Shown piece by piece: positions 47,369-58,962 of a DNA stretch of 64,000 nucleotides. A model generated the notes under the pieces. That model had not been told where the DNA came from and searched no databases. It worked only from the letters and a program-made list of their open reading frames with translations. Position 1 is the first letter of the stretch; every line of letters begins with the position of its first letter. The position numbers and the translations under genes were made by a program. This stretch comes from Skeletonema tropicum. Lineage: Eukaryota; Bacillariophyta; Thalassiosirophyceae; Thalassiosirales; Thalassiosiraceae. The stretch spans positions 2,294,001 to 2,358,000 of the forward strand of contig CM074141.1 of the NCBI GenBank assembly GCA_037178625.1, in the 5' to 3' direction.

Positions 47369-49342
47369 ATGCCACCAAAAAAGAACAAAAAGCAATCCTC
47401 CGACTCCGACGAGTCCGCCCTAACACGTATCGCCATCGTCACAGCCGAACGGTGCAAGCCCAAGAAGTGCCACCAAGAATGCAAAAAGTCATGCCCGGTA
47501 GTCAAACTTGGCAAACTCTGTATTGAGGTCGGACCAAAGTCCAAAATTGCCTACCTGTCCGAACCACTCTGTATTGGGTGTGGTATTTGTGTGAAAAAGT
47601 GTCCCTTCGAGGCCATCAACATTATCAATCTGCCCAAGGACCTAGAGAGGAATACGACTCATCGATATGGACCCAACTCCTTCAAATTGCATCGGTTACC
47701 CATGCCACGACCTGGACAAGTCCTCGGTCTAGTGGGGACCAATGGGATTGGTAAATCGACCGCACTCAAAATCCTTGCCGGAAAGATGAAACCCAACCTC
47801 GGACGGTTCGACTCTCCACCCGACTGGGAGGAAATTCTAGTCCATTTCCGTGGTTCCGATCTTCAAAATTACTTTACCAAGATCCTCGAAGATGATATTA
47901 AAGCCACCATTAAACCACAGTACGTCGATCACATTCCCCGTGCAGTTCGGGGCCTAGTTGGGAATATTCTCAAGCAAAAGGATGATCGATCGGAAAAGGA
48001 GGGGTGGGATTGCTTCGGTTGGGCCACCGAAGAGGCGGAATTGACTCATGTGTTGGATCGTGATGTGGGTGTGTTGAGTGGGGGGGAGTTGCAACGATTT
48101 GCTATCGCAGCGGTGGCAGTCCAAGTGAGTGATGTGTACATGTTCGATGAACCATCGTCATACCTTGATGTGAAGCAACGGTTGACTGCGGCTCATATGA
48201 TCCGTCAGGTGTTGGAAAATACCGAATTGGGCCATCGTCGGTATGTTCTGGTGGTGGAGCATGATTTGGCCGTGTTGGATTATCTATCGGATTATGTCTG
48301 TGTCTTGTATGGAAGTCCCGGAGCCTACGGTGTCGTCACCATGCCCTTTAGTGTGAGGGTCGGTATCAATGCCTTCTTGGCCGGGTTCATCCCCACTGAG
48401 AACTTGAGGTTCCGTGATGATTCGCTTACCTTCAAGATTAGTCAACGTGCCGAGGGGGGTGGGGAGTTGGGTAAGAATGATGTTATGAGGAGTTACAGCT
48501 ACCCCGCCATGACGAAAACACAGACCAAGGGTACTGCCAAGTTTATATTGCATGTGGAGGAGGGAATGTTTACCGATTCTGAAATTATCGTCTTGTTGGG
48601 AGAGAATGGTACGGGTAAGACTACATTCGTACGAATGCTTGCCGGTCTACTCAAATCGGATGAACAAGTGGCGTTGGAAGAGGAGGGTGAAATGGACCTT
48701 GCCGCATGTGCGGGTGCTCCCGATCTCAATGTGTCGTACAAACCACAGAAAATCTCACCCAAGTTCCAGGGTACGGTACGTCAGCTCCTTCACAAGCGTA
48801 TCAGGGAGAGTTATATCCATCCTCAATTCATCAGTGATGTCATGAAGCCATTAAATATGGAGGCTCTTATGGACAATGGTGTTCAAAATCTCTCTGGTGG
48901 AGAGTTACAACGTCTTGCCATCTGTTTGGCACTCGGAAAACCGGCAGATGTCTACCTTGTCGATGAACCATCGGCTTATTTGGATAGTGAACAACGTATC
49001 AATTGTGCAAAAGTCATCAAGAGATTTATCATGCATTCCAAAAAGACGGCATTCGTGGTGGAGCACGATTTCATCATGGCAACCTACCTCGCTGATCGTG
49101 TTGTGGTGTACACTGGCCGACCCGGTGTGGAGGCAACTGCCACCTCTCCACAGAGTTTGCTAACGGGTATGAATATGTTCCTCAAGTCGTTGGAGGTGAC
49201 ATTCCGAAGAGATCCTGTCAACTTTAGGCCAAGAATTAACAAGAGGGGTAGTCAGAAGGATGCAGAGCAGAAAAAGAATGGAAATTACTTCTTTTATGAA
49301 GATGAAAATGACGATGATGATGAGGATGATGATGATCTCTAA
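47369..49342 (+). CDS. ABCE1: ABCE1/RLI1 ribosome-recycling ATPase
   Basis: One uninterrupted exon, 657 residues, slightly longer than usual. ABCE1 splits ribosomes after termination and supports initiation in the cytosol. The N-terminal Fe-S domain has the Cys set [14 protein letters not shown] and [11 protein letters not shown] (about 29-79). NBD1: Walker [10 protein letters not shown] (123-131), LSGGELQR (236-243), Walker B YMFDEP (257-262), H-loop EHD (about 297-299). NBD2: GENGTGKTT (411-419), LSGGELQR (508-515), YLVDEP (529-534). An Asp/Glu-rich tail ends the protein. All catalytic motifs are intact, with no membrane segments. The absence of introns and the sustained frame here argue that the local sequence quality is good. 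Confidence 0.97.
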   Translation: MPPKKNKKQSSDSDESALTRIAIVTAERCKPKKCHQECKKSCPVVKLGKLCIEVGPKSKIAYLSEPLCIGCGICVKKCPFEAINIINLPKDLERNTTHRYGPNSFKLHRLPMPRPGQVLGLVGTNGIGKSTALKILAGKMKPNLGRFDSPPDWEEILVHFRGSDLQNYFTKILEDDIKATIKPQYVDHIPRAVRGLVGNILKQKDDRSEKEGWDCFGWATEEAELTHVLDRDVGVLSGGELQRFAIAAVAVQVSDVYMFDEPSSYLDVKQRLTAAHMIRQVLENTELGHRRYVLVVEHDLAVLDYLSDYVCVLYGSPGAYGVVTMPFSVRVGINAFLAGFIPTENLRFRDDSLTFKISQRAEGGGELGKNDVMRSYSYPAMTKTQTKGTAKFILHVEEGMFTDSEIIVLLGENGTGKTTFVRMLAGLLKSDEQVALEEEGEMDLAACAGAPDLNVSYKPQKISPKFQGTVRQLLHKRIRESYIHPQFISDVMKPLNMEALMDNGVQNLSGGELQRLAICLALGKPADVYLVDEPSAYLDSEQRINCAKVIKRFIMHSKKTAFVVEHDFIMATYLADRVVVYTGRPGVEATATSPQSLLTGMNMFLKSLEVTFRRDPVNFRPRINKRGSQKDAEQKKNGNYFFYEDENDDDDEDDDDL

Positions 49343-50080
49343 ACTTTGAGGTATGAAGATATATAGGGTTTAGTTGCAAGTACGTCTTGATTTCAATTTG
49401 TGGCAAAAAAAGGGAAGATGGATAGATGGTCGCTCAGAAGAATGAGTACTTCTAATTATTAGAGGTTTTTACGCTAGAGCAGATTAAAATAAGATTAAGA
49501 TCCACGTTATTATGACAGATTCATGTTGTGCATGTAATCTAGAACAAGTACTTTAAAATTCTGTTACATATATCTACATAGCCTCATAATTATTGTCCAA
49601 CCGATCCCAATTTTCCGCCAAGTTGAGATTATATTGTCTCTGGGTCAATTGACTGAGTGACTGGCTTACGCAAGAATAGTTGATTATGTAGCTGCAAGAT
49701 GTGGGAAGAAGCATCTACTGAAATACTGTGTGAGTATTGTAAGTAATAACAATATAACAGAAATTTAAAGCACGTCTGATTAGCCCTCAAGGGGCGAAAT
49801 TATGACTAACCAACATGTGTGCTGCTTCGTCAGTAATGATTCTTCATATTCTCCCTCCACACATGCTTCTCAGATCGCACTCCAAGCCAGAAGACCCACA
49901 GGCAGGATTAATTCAACCATAATATGGTTGTGTTACGTCTTCGATTACTCGAGTCGGTTGAGGACAGAGTATAAGCTAATGAAAGTAATGTAAAGTAATT
50001 TTGCAAAGCACCGTCGTTGCAGGGTTAATTAATAATTGTCTCGCTTTGAAGATTCCCCTTTTCCATAACATTCCTTTTCC
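49343..50080. other. Intergenic, nothing recognised
   Basis: About 740 bp of AT-rich sequence after ABCE1. It ends in tttcc, the left target duplication of the next element. Confidence 0.4.
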
Positions 50081-50986
50081 TGTAGCAGCGATGCGGATTG
50101 CATGGTGATCAAACAAACACACTGAGTTAGTTTAGGCTACGATATTGTTTGTTTGTGGAGGCACGACAGACCGCATCATCATCCCCCATCTTTGCTGTCA
50201 ACTGAGGAGTCAAGGTTGGAATACCTTGCGGATAATCGAAGGAGATGCAAAGAACTATGATAGGACATGAAATGGGAAGAAGTCCGTTGAATAGCTGTCA
50301 ATACATCTGCTTAAATGCCCCTCAGAAATAATAAAATGTTCGACAGGGAATAAAATGTTATGTGCCATGTCCCCCACTTTCGATAGCAGTGCTCCGTCCA
50401 CTGGTAATCGAACAAAAATAAAATAAAAATTTTATACCTTGGCCGTTGATCAGACGCCAAGGAACCAATTATGGATCCAATCGACAATTGGTAGGAGTGG
50501 TTGTTGTTGGGTGAGAAATCTTCACTTGTGTCGAGCGATAATGAGGTTGTCGAAGCAGGTGGCTCATATCCCCCATCTGGTATTATCGGTGCGTATCAAA
50601 CTGTTCGAGCAATAGCGGCCTCCAAACGCCATGCAGGAGGAGTATGATAAGTTCACGACGGTGTAATGTCGGAGGCCACACTCCGACGATGGGACTCCTG
50701 TGTAGGAAGGGCGGAGGAACAACGATGACGTTGTGAAAATATCTCGGATGCGTTAGCAGTCGACTGCAGAGGAAGTGGCTCGGATCCAACTGCTGCTGAC
50801 TTCCCCCATACGTGAATACATGGAGGGCAATGGACCGCACGTCTAGCGGAGCGGCTGGTCCAAGCCCGTAGTGGGCTCATGAACCTGTAGCAGCGATGCG
50901 GATTGCATGGTGATCAAACAAACACACTGAGTTAGTTTAGGCTACGATATTGTTTGTTTGTGGAGGCACGACAGACCGCATCATCA
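50081..50986. mobile_element. TRIM-like element: miniature LTR retroelement
   Basis: Identical 101-bp direct repeats lie at 50,081-50,181 and 50,886-50,986. Each starts TGTAGCAG and ends ATCATCA (TG...CA), as LTRs do. The 5 bp outside each end are tttcc (50,076-50,080 and 50,987-50,991), a target duplication of LTR-retrotransposon length. The internal part is only 704 bp with no protein domain, fitting a terminal-repeat retrotransposon in miniature. A clear primer-binding site was not identified. Each repeat contains inverted pairs (gatgcgg/ccgcatc and caaacaaac/gtttgtttg). Identical repeats imply recent insertion. Confidence 0.75.
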
Positions 50987-50991
50987 TTTCC

Positions 50992-52236
50992 CCGCCCAGC
51001 TACCAGCTGCTACCAGCCAAGTTTTGATCTTGGTTAGCAGGCCTATGGCTTTGGGTAATCCGCCCATCTCCATGCTAGGTAATCCGCCTATGGTGACAAA
51101 TTTTTGACTTTTCTTGGTTGGGACATGTGGATTTGTCACGGGTTTCATACCACTTGAAAATTGACAGTGACATGATCTTCTCGAGGGCTCGCTCAATATT
51201 TAATTTCTTAATCGGCGATTTCATGTAGGAATCTCATACGTTTCTACGGATCTTCCCAGATTCAACAAGATTCGAGGGCTTGCGCACGTGGTTTGCAATT
51301 TCGGGAAGTGCCGGAGGAACTAGTGCACTTTTGCAAGTGCAGCACAATGACGCTCTGTGGTTTACACCGGACCTGGAACGATTATGTACTTGTGAACTGT
51401 TTCTTGGCTAATCAGCTAGAATCTATTTGAAAAACGTAGGACAGACAAAATCTCAACGGTACGTCAGAACATTTCAATTTAAGGTCTGGTGAATTAGGAA
51501 CTTTCTATGCGTAGGAATCCATTGTGAAATGGCGTCATTCTAGCCCAATCAATTTTCGGATTCACCGGCGGCTTCGAAGCGAGCTTCAGATTCAATCAGT
51601 GCTCACTCGTGTTCACATTATTTTTTCCTTTGGATAGAAACAAACATCCTCCGGTTTGCCATACACTCAAGGCTTGGTAAGTTGCTTTTACTCTCGATGC
51701 TCATGGATGGCCTATGTGCTACGCACGACCGTAGCGATGGAGCAGTGGCTTGGAATGGTGTAATTTAATTGAAAACTGAGGATTTTATGCCGTTTATCGT
51801 CGGCGAGGCGGACTTGCTTCACTAGCTGTAGAGCCGTAGGTAGTTGATCTACCGGGACATTCAACGTGACTCTGCCATAGCTGGATCTCTATGATAAGCG
51901 ATGCACTGGATTGAATGCATCGACAGTGACTAGCGGCTCGGATTTACGGCGGTGGTATCGATTTGAGTACATCTCATTTATGTTTTATGTACAATGTGGC
52001 GGCGGCGGTGAATCTTCGCAGATCTGCAACGCACAACCAAGCCAGCCTCGGCGGTCGTACCAAATGTTCCTCTACACGGCCGTGCTGTACCATGCTGTAT
52101 CGAGTATCTATCCAAATGCATGTTATATTATTATCCAAATGCACTTCATTCACTTTATATCTGACCATTTAATTATACCATCTGCTCTCTCTACTTATCA
52201 GATTCTATCATCTCAACAACAAATTATATATCAAAA
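50992..52236. other. Intergenic, nothing recognised
   Basis: About 1.25 kb before the aminotransferase. Open stretches near 51,900-52,170 lack family features and overlap what should be its promoter. Confidence 0.4.
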
Positions 52237-53675
52237 ATGCCCGCCACTAGATTTACAAAGCTTGCCCTCGCCGCTGTCGTCACCTTGGCTGCCGGGACCA
52301 ATGCGCTCCTCGTCAACCCTGTCAGGACTGTTATCACCAGAGATATCAAGACCCCCGATCCCGTCCCACAATCTGGTATCGATGAGGCCGTCTCTCTCAT
52401 GAGCACTGGGCGTATGTACCGTTACAATGTCAAGGATGCTGAGTCTAGTACTGTGTCCAAGTGTGAAGTGGAGATTGCCGAGTACACTGGTCACAAATAC
52501 TGTGTTGCTCTTAACAGTTGTGGTAGTGCCATTATGTTGATGCTGAAGTGTGCTGGATTACAACCTGGTGATGAGGTATTGAGCAATGCCTTTACTTTCG
52601 GAGCTGTTCCTAGTGCTATTGAGCATGCTGGAGGAAAGGTGCGTTGTGTTTTGCCTGTTATATTATTTGTTTTGTGCACATTTTGTGCCATGATTATTGT
52701 ATATTCTTTAGGTTATCCGCTCACACACCTCGCAACTCCATTATCTCTTCCAACATGGTTGTACCTCAACAGGCCGTCTACGTAGAATCTAATTACAACC
52801 ACGTCATTGACATCGATGATCTTGAAAAGAAGCTCGTTGAATACCCTAACTGCAAGTACATGCTCATCTCTCACATGCGTGGAAAGCTTGCTGATATGGA
52901 TGCCGTCAAAGATGCCTGCGATCGCCACGATGTTACCCTCCTCGAGGATTGCGCTCACTCTCTTGGTGTGGAATGGAAGGGAACACACTCTGGACACGTC
53001 GGTAAGGTTGCTGCCATCAGTGCTCAAAGTTACAAGATGATCAACAGTGGTGAGGGCGGATTCCTTCTCACCGATGACGCCGAGATTGCCGCGAAGTGTG
53101 CTGTCTACGCTGGAGCATACGAGGGCCTTGCCGCAAAGCACACTACTGTCCCAGGACCTGAGGTCTTTGCTGATTTGCCCAACCAAATTCCCAACTACAG
53201 TCTTCGTATGAGTGCTGTCTCCGCTGCTATCATTCGCCCTCAGGTTCTTACCCTCGATGAGAGGCGTGAGAAATACAACAAACGTTATGCTTTCGTCACC
53301 GAGCAGTTGGTCGAGAGGAAAGGCCACTTGCTCTCCATCCCTGTCAACACCCCTGGAATGACTCCCGTCCATGATTCTCTTCAGTTCAACCTCAACCATG
53401 ATATTACTGATGAACAGGTCCAGAAATTCCTCGATGAGACTGCCACTCACGGACTCCCCGTTGAATTGTTCGGTCACAAGTCCAATGCCAGAAATTTCGT
53501 CAACTGGAAGTTTGCTCCCGCTGAGGATCCTTTGCCGTTAACTGCCAAGATGCTCTCTAGGGCCTGTGATGTCAGACTTCCCCTTATGTGGGACGATAAA
53601 GACTTTGAAGATATGGTTGATGTCTTATGTGAGAGTCTTGACGCTGCCCTTGCCGAAGAAGATGTCATGGCCTAA
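52237..53675 (+). CDS. DegT/DnrJ/EryC1/StrS-type PLP aminotransferase, two exons
   Basis: Exon 1 (52,237-52,638) and exon 2 (52,773-53,675) join in phase 0 (GTGCGT donor, CAACAG acceptor), giving EHAGGK-AVYVESN and 434 residues. Family members transfer amino groups to keto-sugars or cyclic ketones. Seen: an N-terminal hydrophobic leader (LALAAVVTLAAGTNALL) suggesting ER or plastid routing; ALNSCGSAIMLML (cofactor phosphate region), PGDEVLSNAFTFGAV, LEDCAHSLG with the cofactor Asp, and SAQSYKMINSGEGGF with the likely Schiff-base Lys. The later acceptor was chosen because the first AG (after ctttag) leads to a stop. Substrate unknown; a nucleotide-sugar route is a guess. Confidence 0.88.
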
Positions 53676-54789
53676 TCAGTTTGCCATTATTCTTAGGGAT
53701 TTGGGAAACGTCTCGGGGATACAACATATGGCGGGTCAATTACACGCCCTAACAACATCGGGGAATGTTGCTGTATGTCAAAAGTATTGTTTATTAGAGA
53801 AATGACGTCCTTCGTGGGGAATCGTTGCGTTGGACGAGTGTACATATTAGTTTTGTGCCTGGGTTGTAATGTTACTCCTACAACTTTTGCATCTTTCTAT
53901 GATTCATCTCTGCCGCTTTGATCGGTGTCATCACTCTCGCTCAAGATCTTTGATCCTAGAGGGATATAATATATTCATAAATAAAAATAAAAAGGAATTA
54001 CGGGAGATCTAATTCTCCTACAACTCTCAATAAGTAGCTGCGCCTTCATCATACTTATTTATTGCTTGATTGTCGTTGACTTTCCCTCATCTCACTCACG
54101 ATGGAATGAACAGGCCAACGCACCCAGATCTGACGACTTTCGCTCGGCAACTTCAAAAATTCTCCTTCTTGCTGTTTCCCACAGAAATTGCCCACTGTTG
54201 AGGTTGCCTAGTTGTGACTCTCAATACTAGAAGTATTTTAGGTTTACATGTTTCTGTCGATTGAGTGAGGGTTCTCACTCACATCTCTAACGCAAGAGCT
54301 GCACTATCTTATGCGTTGAGTTGCATGCACTCAGCTAAACGCTTGATTGTCGTTGACTTTCCCTCATGCATCTCACTCACGATGGAACGAACAGGCCAGC
54401 CAACGCATCCAGATCTGACGACTTTTGCTCGACAACTTCAAAAATCCTGCTTCTTGCTGTTTCCCACAGAAATTGCCCACCCCTCCCCTAAACACGAATC
54501 AAGATGAGAAAGATTACTTCGCACTTCTATGTACGGTACTTAGTACTTACCAGCTACAGGTGATTTCTGCTTTTCTGACACAGACACATGCTAAGTACGT
54601 TTGGACCTGTCCCACAAGATAAGGAGTCTTAGTACTTGTGTTGACAGAAAGCCTACACCACAGCGGTGGCGGAAATGAGCAGATAATTTTCTTGACCACT
54701 ATATACTTATGTAAAACCTTCTTCGGAAGCATTGCTTTACTGTTGTTAGATTCCTGTGCAATACTTCTCTTTTCTATCACGCGGCTGCG
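53676..54789. other. Intergenic with two copies of a 140-bp direct repeat
   Basis: The stretch starting cttgattgtcgttgactttc occurs at about 54,065-54,195 and about 54,342-54,482, with small differences (insertions gcat and agcc, several substitutions). No gene seen. Confidence 0.6.
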
Positions 54790-55396
54790 ATGATGAGCGA
54801 AGATGACATTGGAGATGGAGAGAAAGCCGACATGATGTGTTGTGCTCCATGTGGTACGGCAAAAATCGACAACATCAACATCAAACGCAATGAATTTTTC
54901 GCTTCCGTTTCCTGCGATCTCGACCGATGTTGTAACGATGGTAGTGAGGAGAAGCGCAGGGCAAAAAATGATAGACAAGTGCGCAAGAAGCAAGGGGCTA
55001 ATAATCGTGACGACATCTTGTTTAGGCAACCTGAAAGCAGTCATCTTGGAGACTGCCCAATCTGCTTAATACCTCTATCGCTTGATACTAATCTCTCCGT
55101 GATGCTACCATGCTGCAGCAAACTCATCTGCATAGGCTGTTACTGTGCTCGTATCCGTATCATGTGAGGAGGTTGAACAGATGATCAAGAAAAAGTCATC
55201 ATCATGTCCTTTCTGTCGCCAACCTGAACCAAAAACGGACTCAGAAATCGAGCGCTATAAAATGAGAAGGATAAGAGCAAATGATCCAGTTGCGTTGATA
55301 GAAGCAGGGAAAAGATGCTACCATTCCGGAGACTACGAAGGTGCGTTTGAGGCTAAGTGTATGGTCTGTTCTCAGCCGCCACTGGCTACCAGCTAG
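54790..55396 (+). pseudogene. RING/Sel1-type protein fragment, frameshifted and truncated
   Basis: The first frame from 54,790 ends in a Cys-rich part: CPICLIPL...CCSKLICIGCYC. A change of frame near 55,160 continues with CEEVEQM and CPFCRQPEPKTDSEIERYKMRR, completing a RING-like set, then ANDPVALIEAGKRCYHSGDYEGAFE, the beginning of a Sel1-like repeat. RING plus Sel1 proteins are common in diatoms; ubiquitin-ligase activity would be inferred only. The Sel1 part is cut after AFEAK, where sequence resembling the foldback element at 36,969-37,355 begins. Broken frame plus truncation make it a pseudogene. Confidence 0.6.
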
Positions 55397-55600
55397 CTAA
55401 CCTACCAAAATACTCCGTAGGCTAGCTAACCTACCAAAATACTCCTCTCGATGAGCTTGTTACAAATCCATGAGTTGCTTCCAACTTCCAAAAATAAAAA
55501 ATATTTTGTTAGACCCATTCCCTAGCTTGACTTGGGGGTTAACCCCCAAAAGATCCATGATCCTTTAAGTAGAGTTTAGAGTCTCGAAGAATGCAGCCAT
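55365..55600. repeat. Degenerate relative of the foldback element
   Basis: tgttctcagccgccac (near 55,365) parallels tgcttctcagccgccac at about 37,009. Later, ctagcttgacttgggggttaaccccc parallels ctagctgggctggagggttaacccc at 37,133. It includes an 18-bp palindrome (ttgggggttaacccccaa) and a short tandem repeat of gctagctaacctaccaaaat. Confidence 0.4.
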
Positions 55601-55919
55601 TCTATTCTACAGCTGAGAAATCTTCTTACTGCATTCGCTTTTAATTGAGATCAAGGGATTGTATTCATTGTCAAATAATGTTATCCCCAGAAGTGAGTCT
55701 GTCTCTAGCCTAGAAAGGGATTTAGATGCATGTCGAACCTTTCGCTTTCGTGCGGCACTGATGGGTGAATGACACACCACATACTCGTCAGAAGCAGAGA
55801 ATAGGCTCCAACCAAAAGCACGCGATATGAAAGTAGAAAGAGACTAGAGTACGATGCAACCAATTTATATTTAATCTTCGATCAAGTCGGGCCAAGCAGT
55901 CAAAGAATACTAACATTAA

Positions 55920-57218
55920 TCATGCCCCCAAGAATTTCTCGAATAATGCAGGTGCAATCTGTTTTAGTGCTGCTTTAGCGTATGGGATAATTAGTGCTAC
56001 TACATAGGGAAGAATCCGAGAGATAGTACTGTGCTCAGGTAGGAAGAAACACGTAGCAGTTAGAATGAGTAGATATGAATCAATAACAAGCAATTCGTCA
56101 CAGTAGCAGACTTACATTCCTTTCATAATCTCTCCGACCCTTGAGTAGAACTTGATTTGTTCATTGAATAGTTCCTTGTAGATTTCTTTGTCCTTCTCTG
56201 CGGTCTCTTTCGATTGTTCTCGAGAACGAACTATAGCTGCACGTAAAAACGCCTTGTTCAACCCCATGAGTAATGCGGTCATAGCAAATGGCTCAACCCA
56301 ATCATTAAAGGATGAAGCACGTCCAACTATTCCAGTGTCAGCTGCTACTAACCATTTTGCGAGTTTCATGCATGAATTGAGTCCAAATGCTGCTGCAGAA
56401 AGCGCTTGTCCAGAAAATGCCTTGTAGCCAAGAAGCCGGATAGATTTGTACTGCGGGGTTTTCTTGCTCTCACTTTGATTTGAGCTGATGCGATTGTTAT
56501 CTTTCTCATCCTCAGCAGCTGCTACTTTGGCACATAATGAATTAATCAAGGAATAGCCGAGTGCAAGCGTTGTAGCAACAAAAGTCACCATTGACGATGG
56601 TGATACATTTTTCAATCCTAACCGCTTCATGCTCATCTGCGGCAATGCAGCCGCATCCACCAACGAATTAAGCGCAAAATTCAGCGCTACAAAACGCCAC
56701 ATCCAGCACATCGAAGAGAAGAAGGAGGATAGACTTTCATTAGTCACACGATTCTCGTCACTCTGCATCCACCCCTCATAAAACTTGGAAACTCGCTGCA
56801 CCCCCAGAGCAAATACGAGTAAAGTCAAACTATCAGTGATATCCACATAATCTGTCCAGCGGAGTTTGACTAGACTTGCAATACCGAATAAATTGGACCA
56901 TATCTTTTTGTCTATCAATGTTGTCGTGACATCCACTGCGCTAGCGACGAAGCAAGTTTTGTAGCATGTTCGCATTGCAAGTAGCGCTTTCGGCATCAGG
57001 GGGCCGTCATCGTTTGCTGTTGTTGCCGCCGAGGATGATGGTGTCGCTGCAAGTTTGGAGCTTCTAGCAGCTGCAGCAGGAACCGCTCCGCCTTTTGTGC
57101 TGAGAGCCGCCGACATGAGCCTGATGGATGGTGAGTTGTTGCTTGGAGGCGTTAACGCTGCTACCGAAGCAGAAGAAAGAGAAGCAGCAGCAATGAACAA
57201 CGCCTTGATGATCATCAT
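55920..57218 (-). CDS. Multi-pass membrane protein of unknown function, two exons
   Basis: Exon 1 (57,218-56,116) and a short exon 2 (56,028-55,920) join across a GTAAGT...CACAG intron in phase 2, adding ITISRILPYVVALIIPYAKA...FEKFLGA and giving 403 residues. Without splicing the frame would stop inside the donor, so the spliced form is preferred. Seen: a signal-like start (ALFIAAASLSSASVAAL) and an Ala/Ser-rich transit-like stretch, then about six or seven hydrophobic segments, including DSLTLLVFALGVQ, WRFVALNFALNSLV, TFVATTLALGYSLI and FAMTALLMGLNKAFL. The bipartite-looking N-terminus could target a plastid, but the cleavage motif is not the usual AF type. No family recognised. Confidence 0.65.
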
Positions 57219-57714
57219 CGTCGCGACCTATGATTAGATACTTAAGTATGACCAGTCAACAGGCTGATGCCGCCGGCCCACATGTAAGTTGCCACCTCCT
57301 GTTGCCACAAGCCGCTTGGGTTGTTGGATCTTGGCTTGGTTGGATGGATCTTCAATACCATCTGTCGGTCGACTGTCGAAGCGACGATCTTTCTGACACT
57401 GTTTCTTTCGAAGCAGAAGTCAAGAGATGATTTCGTATGATGGGTCCTGCTTTATGGCTGCTGGGTGCCGCTTCCTTCTGGGTGCCACTTCCTTTTGCGA
57501 ACCCTAAAATCCAAAGTCATAGGTAGGAGTAATGACTACTCGACGACTCGACTGCTTCTTTGCCCGTAGGAGTACATCATCATAACCCATTTATTCGCCA
57601 CGTAACCCAAGGAGCCCAAGGGCGCGAAGCCCAGGCCAGGTTCCAAATTCCAGAAGATTTTTTTATTGTATACTTATCTGACGGAGAGCAGAGTCATAAA
57701 AGTAGCAAAACAAA
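57219..57714. promoter_or_regulatory. Spacer between divergent genes
   Basis: About 500 bp between two start codons with no gene seen; it should hold both promoters. Confidence 0.4.
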
Positions 57715-58962
57715 ATGAAGACAGCCGCACCAGCCAAGACAGTAGAGGAAGAGGAGAAGGATGATATAGCTGCACTCATTTGGCAGGAAAGTCAGTTTAG
57801 GAAAAGGGAGGCTGAAGCAGCTGCCATCAAGATCGAGAAATCACGTATTCGTCGTTCCTCTCGGGCTGCTTCCGCTGCCGCTGCTGCATCGATCAAGGCC
57901 TTGAATTTGGAAGAAGGAGAAGAAGTGGTTGAAAATGATAGAAAGGATGCTACATTGACCAAGAAGGTGAAAAGGGAGGCGGTGGCAAATAGCAAGAAAC
58001 GTCTTCGTTCAGAAGTCAACGATGTTGTGCCGAAAAAAGTCGCCCGAAAGCAAAAGAGAACTCCTCCTGCTGATGGATGCACACCTAGAGTCATCAAAGG
58101 AGGAGAGTTGTTCGAAAGCCATGAGACAACCGTCAAAGTGGAGCTATGCACTAGTGAAGGATTTGCAACATGTGCACCAATTGGACAGGTACATGTTAGT
58201 GGAGAGATGCGTGTTAAAAATGGGGGCACGACGGTAAAGAAAGTATGCACCATCAAGCGTGGTAAACCACCATGCAGTAAGGGAGGGTGCACAAATCTTT
58301 CCTTCAGAGGAGGAGTGTGTCAGAAGCATGGGGCCAAGGTCCCTCGATGCAGAAGTGAAGGATGCACGAATGGAGCCGTCAAGGGAGGAGTTTGTATTCG
58401 ACATGGGGCACAACACAAACAGTGCAGTCACGATGGGTGCACAAATAAAGCTATACAAGGAGGAGTGTGCATGAGGCATGGGGCAAAAGTCAAACGATGC
58501 AACAGAGAAGGATGCAAGAACCTTTCTGTGAAAGGAGGCATATGCATTAAGCATGGGGCGAAGAAGAAACTTTGCAGCATGGAAGGATGCACAAAATATC
58601 CTCAGGGAGGAGGACTTTGCAAGATGCACGGGGCAAAGGTCAAATTATGCAGTCTCAATGGATGCACTAATCAAGCAAGAAATGGAGGAGTGTGCGTGAG
58701 GCATGGGGCAAAGCGCAAACTATGCAGTTATGAAGGATGCAAGAACCAAGCCATACGAGGAGGAATTTGCGTGAGACATGGTGCAGGAAGTAACCCACCT
58801 TGTAGCATGGAAGGGTGTACTAATAAATCTGTCAACGGAGGAGTATGTCAGAGGCATGGAGCTAAGGTAAAGCGATGCTGCATGGAGGGCTGCACGAATC
58901 AAGTTGTCAAAGGAGGAGTGTGTAGGAGACACGGGGCGAAGGTCGAGACCATAGGAGCTTGA
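57715..58962 (+). CDS. Nine-repeat CX4C...GGxCxxHGA protein
   Basis: Single exon, 415 residues. The first 180 residues are basic, Ala/Lys-rich and probably disordered with nuclear-type basic patches (KKRLRSE, ARKQKR). Nine consecutive units of about 24 residues follow (about 183-408), each with CX4C, about eight residues, GGxCx2HGA (for example CSYEGCKNQAIRGGICVRHG); unit 5 is slightly irregular (KYPQGGGLC). The invariant three Cys and one His suggest one zinc per repeat. Such arrays are known in diatoms, oomycetes and some plant proteins, with no settled function; DNA or protein binding is a guess. A four-repeat relative fused at a rearrangement lies at 10,987-11,448. Confidence 0.8.
   Translation: MKTAAPAKTVEEEEKDDIAALIWQESQFRKREAEAAAIKIEKSRIRRSSRAASAAAAASIKALNLEEGEEVVENDRKDATLTKKVKREAVANSKKRLRSEVNDVVPKKVARKQKRTPPADGCTPRVIKGGELFESHETTVKVELCTSEGFATCAPIGQVHVSGEMRVKNGGTTVKKVCTIKRGKPPCSKGGCTNLSFRGGVCQKHGAKVPRCRSEGCTNGAVKGGVCIRHGAQHKQCSHDGCTNKAIQGGVCMRHGAKVKRCNREGCKNLSVKGGICIKHGAKKKLCSMEGCTKYPQGGGLCKMHGAKVKLCSLNGCTNQARNGGVCVRHGAKRKLCSYEGCKNQAIRGGICVRHGAGSNPPCSMEGCTNKSVNGGVCQRHGAKVKRCCMEGCTNQVVKGGVCRRHGAKVETIGA

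Noticed and set aside
47369..49342. Canonical ABC transporter
   Set aside because: No membrane segments, and the N-terminal 4Fe-4S Cys pattern with twin LSGGELQR identifies ABCE1.
49802..49993. 63-codon frame after ABCE1
   Set aside because: No features and no conserved neighbour; not reported as a gene.
50583..50880. Two minus-strand open frames inside the TRIM-like element
   Set aside because: Short, overlapping in different frames and without protein motifs; chance frames in the internal region are more likely.
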